DNA from: an uncultured Clostridium sp.
GTDB lineage: Bacteria; Bacillota; Clostridia; Clostridiales; Clostridiaceae
DNA length: 6,534 nucleotides
Assembly: GCA_934777095.1 (NCBI GenBank)
Contig: CAKVNP010000132.1
Location: 1-6,534 of the forward strand
Reading direction: 5' to 3'
Shown: positions 6,408 to 6,534 of the stretch, one piece after another
Layout: each line of letters opens with the position of its first letter
How positions within the stretch are numbered: the first letter of the stretch is position 1
Notes under the pieces: model-generated
What the model saw: only the letters and a program-made list of their open reading frames with translations
Database searches by the model: none
Told to the model about the DNA's origin: nothing
Program-made: the position numbers and the translations under genes

Positions 6408-6534
6408 TTATAAAGCTAGCTGACCTGGATTTTGCCCCCACACTCGCCTACTGGAGCTTTTGCTACCCGGACTTAACCTCTCACTACTAACACTCTCAAC
6501 ATCTCTGTTGGTAGGACTAACATCTATACCGCAC
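6408..6534 (-). ncRNA. raiA RNA: raiA-motif noncoding RNA, 3' part, cut by the window edge
   Basis: This stretch is about 48% G+C, far above the surrounding DNA. It lies immediately upstream of hpf (raiA) on the same strand and ends in a strong terminator. It shows structured-RNA features: a CAACA-GAGA-UGUUG hairpin with a GNRA loop (6510-6497), a possible CCUAC/GUAGG long-range pairing (6515-6511 with 6451-6447), and an AGC-AAAA-GCU hairpin within GGGUAGCAAAAGCUCC. The raiA motif is a known, highly structured RNA found upstream of raiA/hpf genes in Firmicutes and Actinobacteria, and disruption in Clostridium acetobutylicum impaired sporulation and aggregation. The identity here rests on position, composition and general resemblance, not on a covariance search. 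The 5' part lies beyond position 6534. A short open frame (from the edge to TAA about 6412-6410) is probably incidental. Confidence 0.72.

Noticed and set aside
6410..6534. Open minus-strand frame running in from the right edge (CGIDVSPTNRDVESVSSERL onward, to TAA)
   Set aside because: It has no recognisable protein similarity, uses Ser/Arg/Gly codons unlike the neighbouring genes, and coincides with hairpins and a position expected for the raiA RNA. About 41 stop-free codons can arise by chance at this G+C.

Overview
The window looks like chromosome of a low-G+C Gram-positive of the Clostridium type. The DNA is very A+T-rich, and the genes use AT-rich codons, strong AGGAGG-like ribosome binding sites and hairpin-plus-T-run terminators. 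The minus-strand order of a raiA-type structured RNA, long-form hpf, secA and prfB is one I associate with clostridia. The genus is inferred from gene order and protein character; no database search was run.

Layout, left to right. (1) Positions 1-412 (plus) hold a good sigma-A promoter, an inverted repeat, a ribosome binding site and a TTG start. The frame that follows encodes a four-helix membrane protein but has an in-frame TAA at codon 3, so it is probably a disabled gene. (2) Positions 413-1859 (plus) hold a hairpin that includes the edge of the ribosome binding site, then a complete M28-family metallopeptidase with membrane segments at both ends. (3) A bidirectional terminator at 1847-1886 separates it from the convergent minus-strand block. 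(4) The minus-strand block, in transcription order (right to left), is: the 3' part of a structured RNA best matching the raiA noncoding RNA, with its own UUCG-loop terminator; hpf (ribosome hibernation), with its own promoter and terminator; secA, with an excellent extended -10 promoter and a perfect 18-bp palindrome in its leader; and prfB (release factor 2), 75 bp downstream of secA and probably co-transcribed, with the two separated by a perfect 15-bp hairpin. prfB is read through a programmed +1 frameshift at CUU UGA C.

Functionally, hpf, secA and prfB are housekeeping genes for ribosome storage, protein export and translation termination. The raiA RNA has been linked in clostridia to sporulation and aggregation. 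The M28 peptidase is probably a surface-anchored exopeptidase. I see no mobile element, CRISPR array, tRNA or rRNA. The most interesting parts are noncoding: the partial raiA RNA, the stop-interrupted membrane gene, and several precise inverted repeats in leaders and intergenic gaps.
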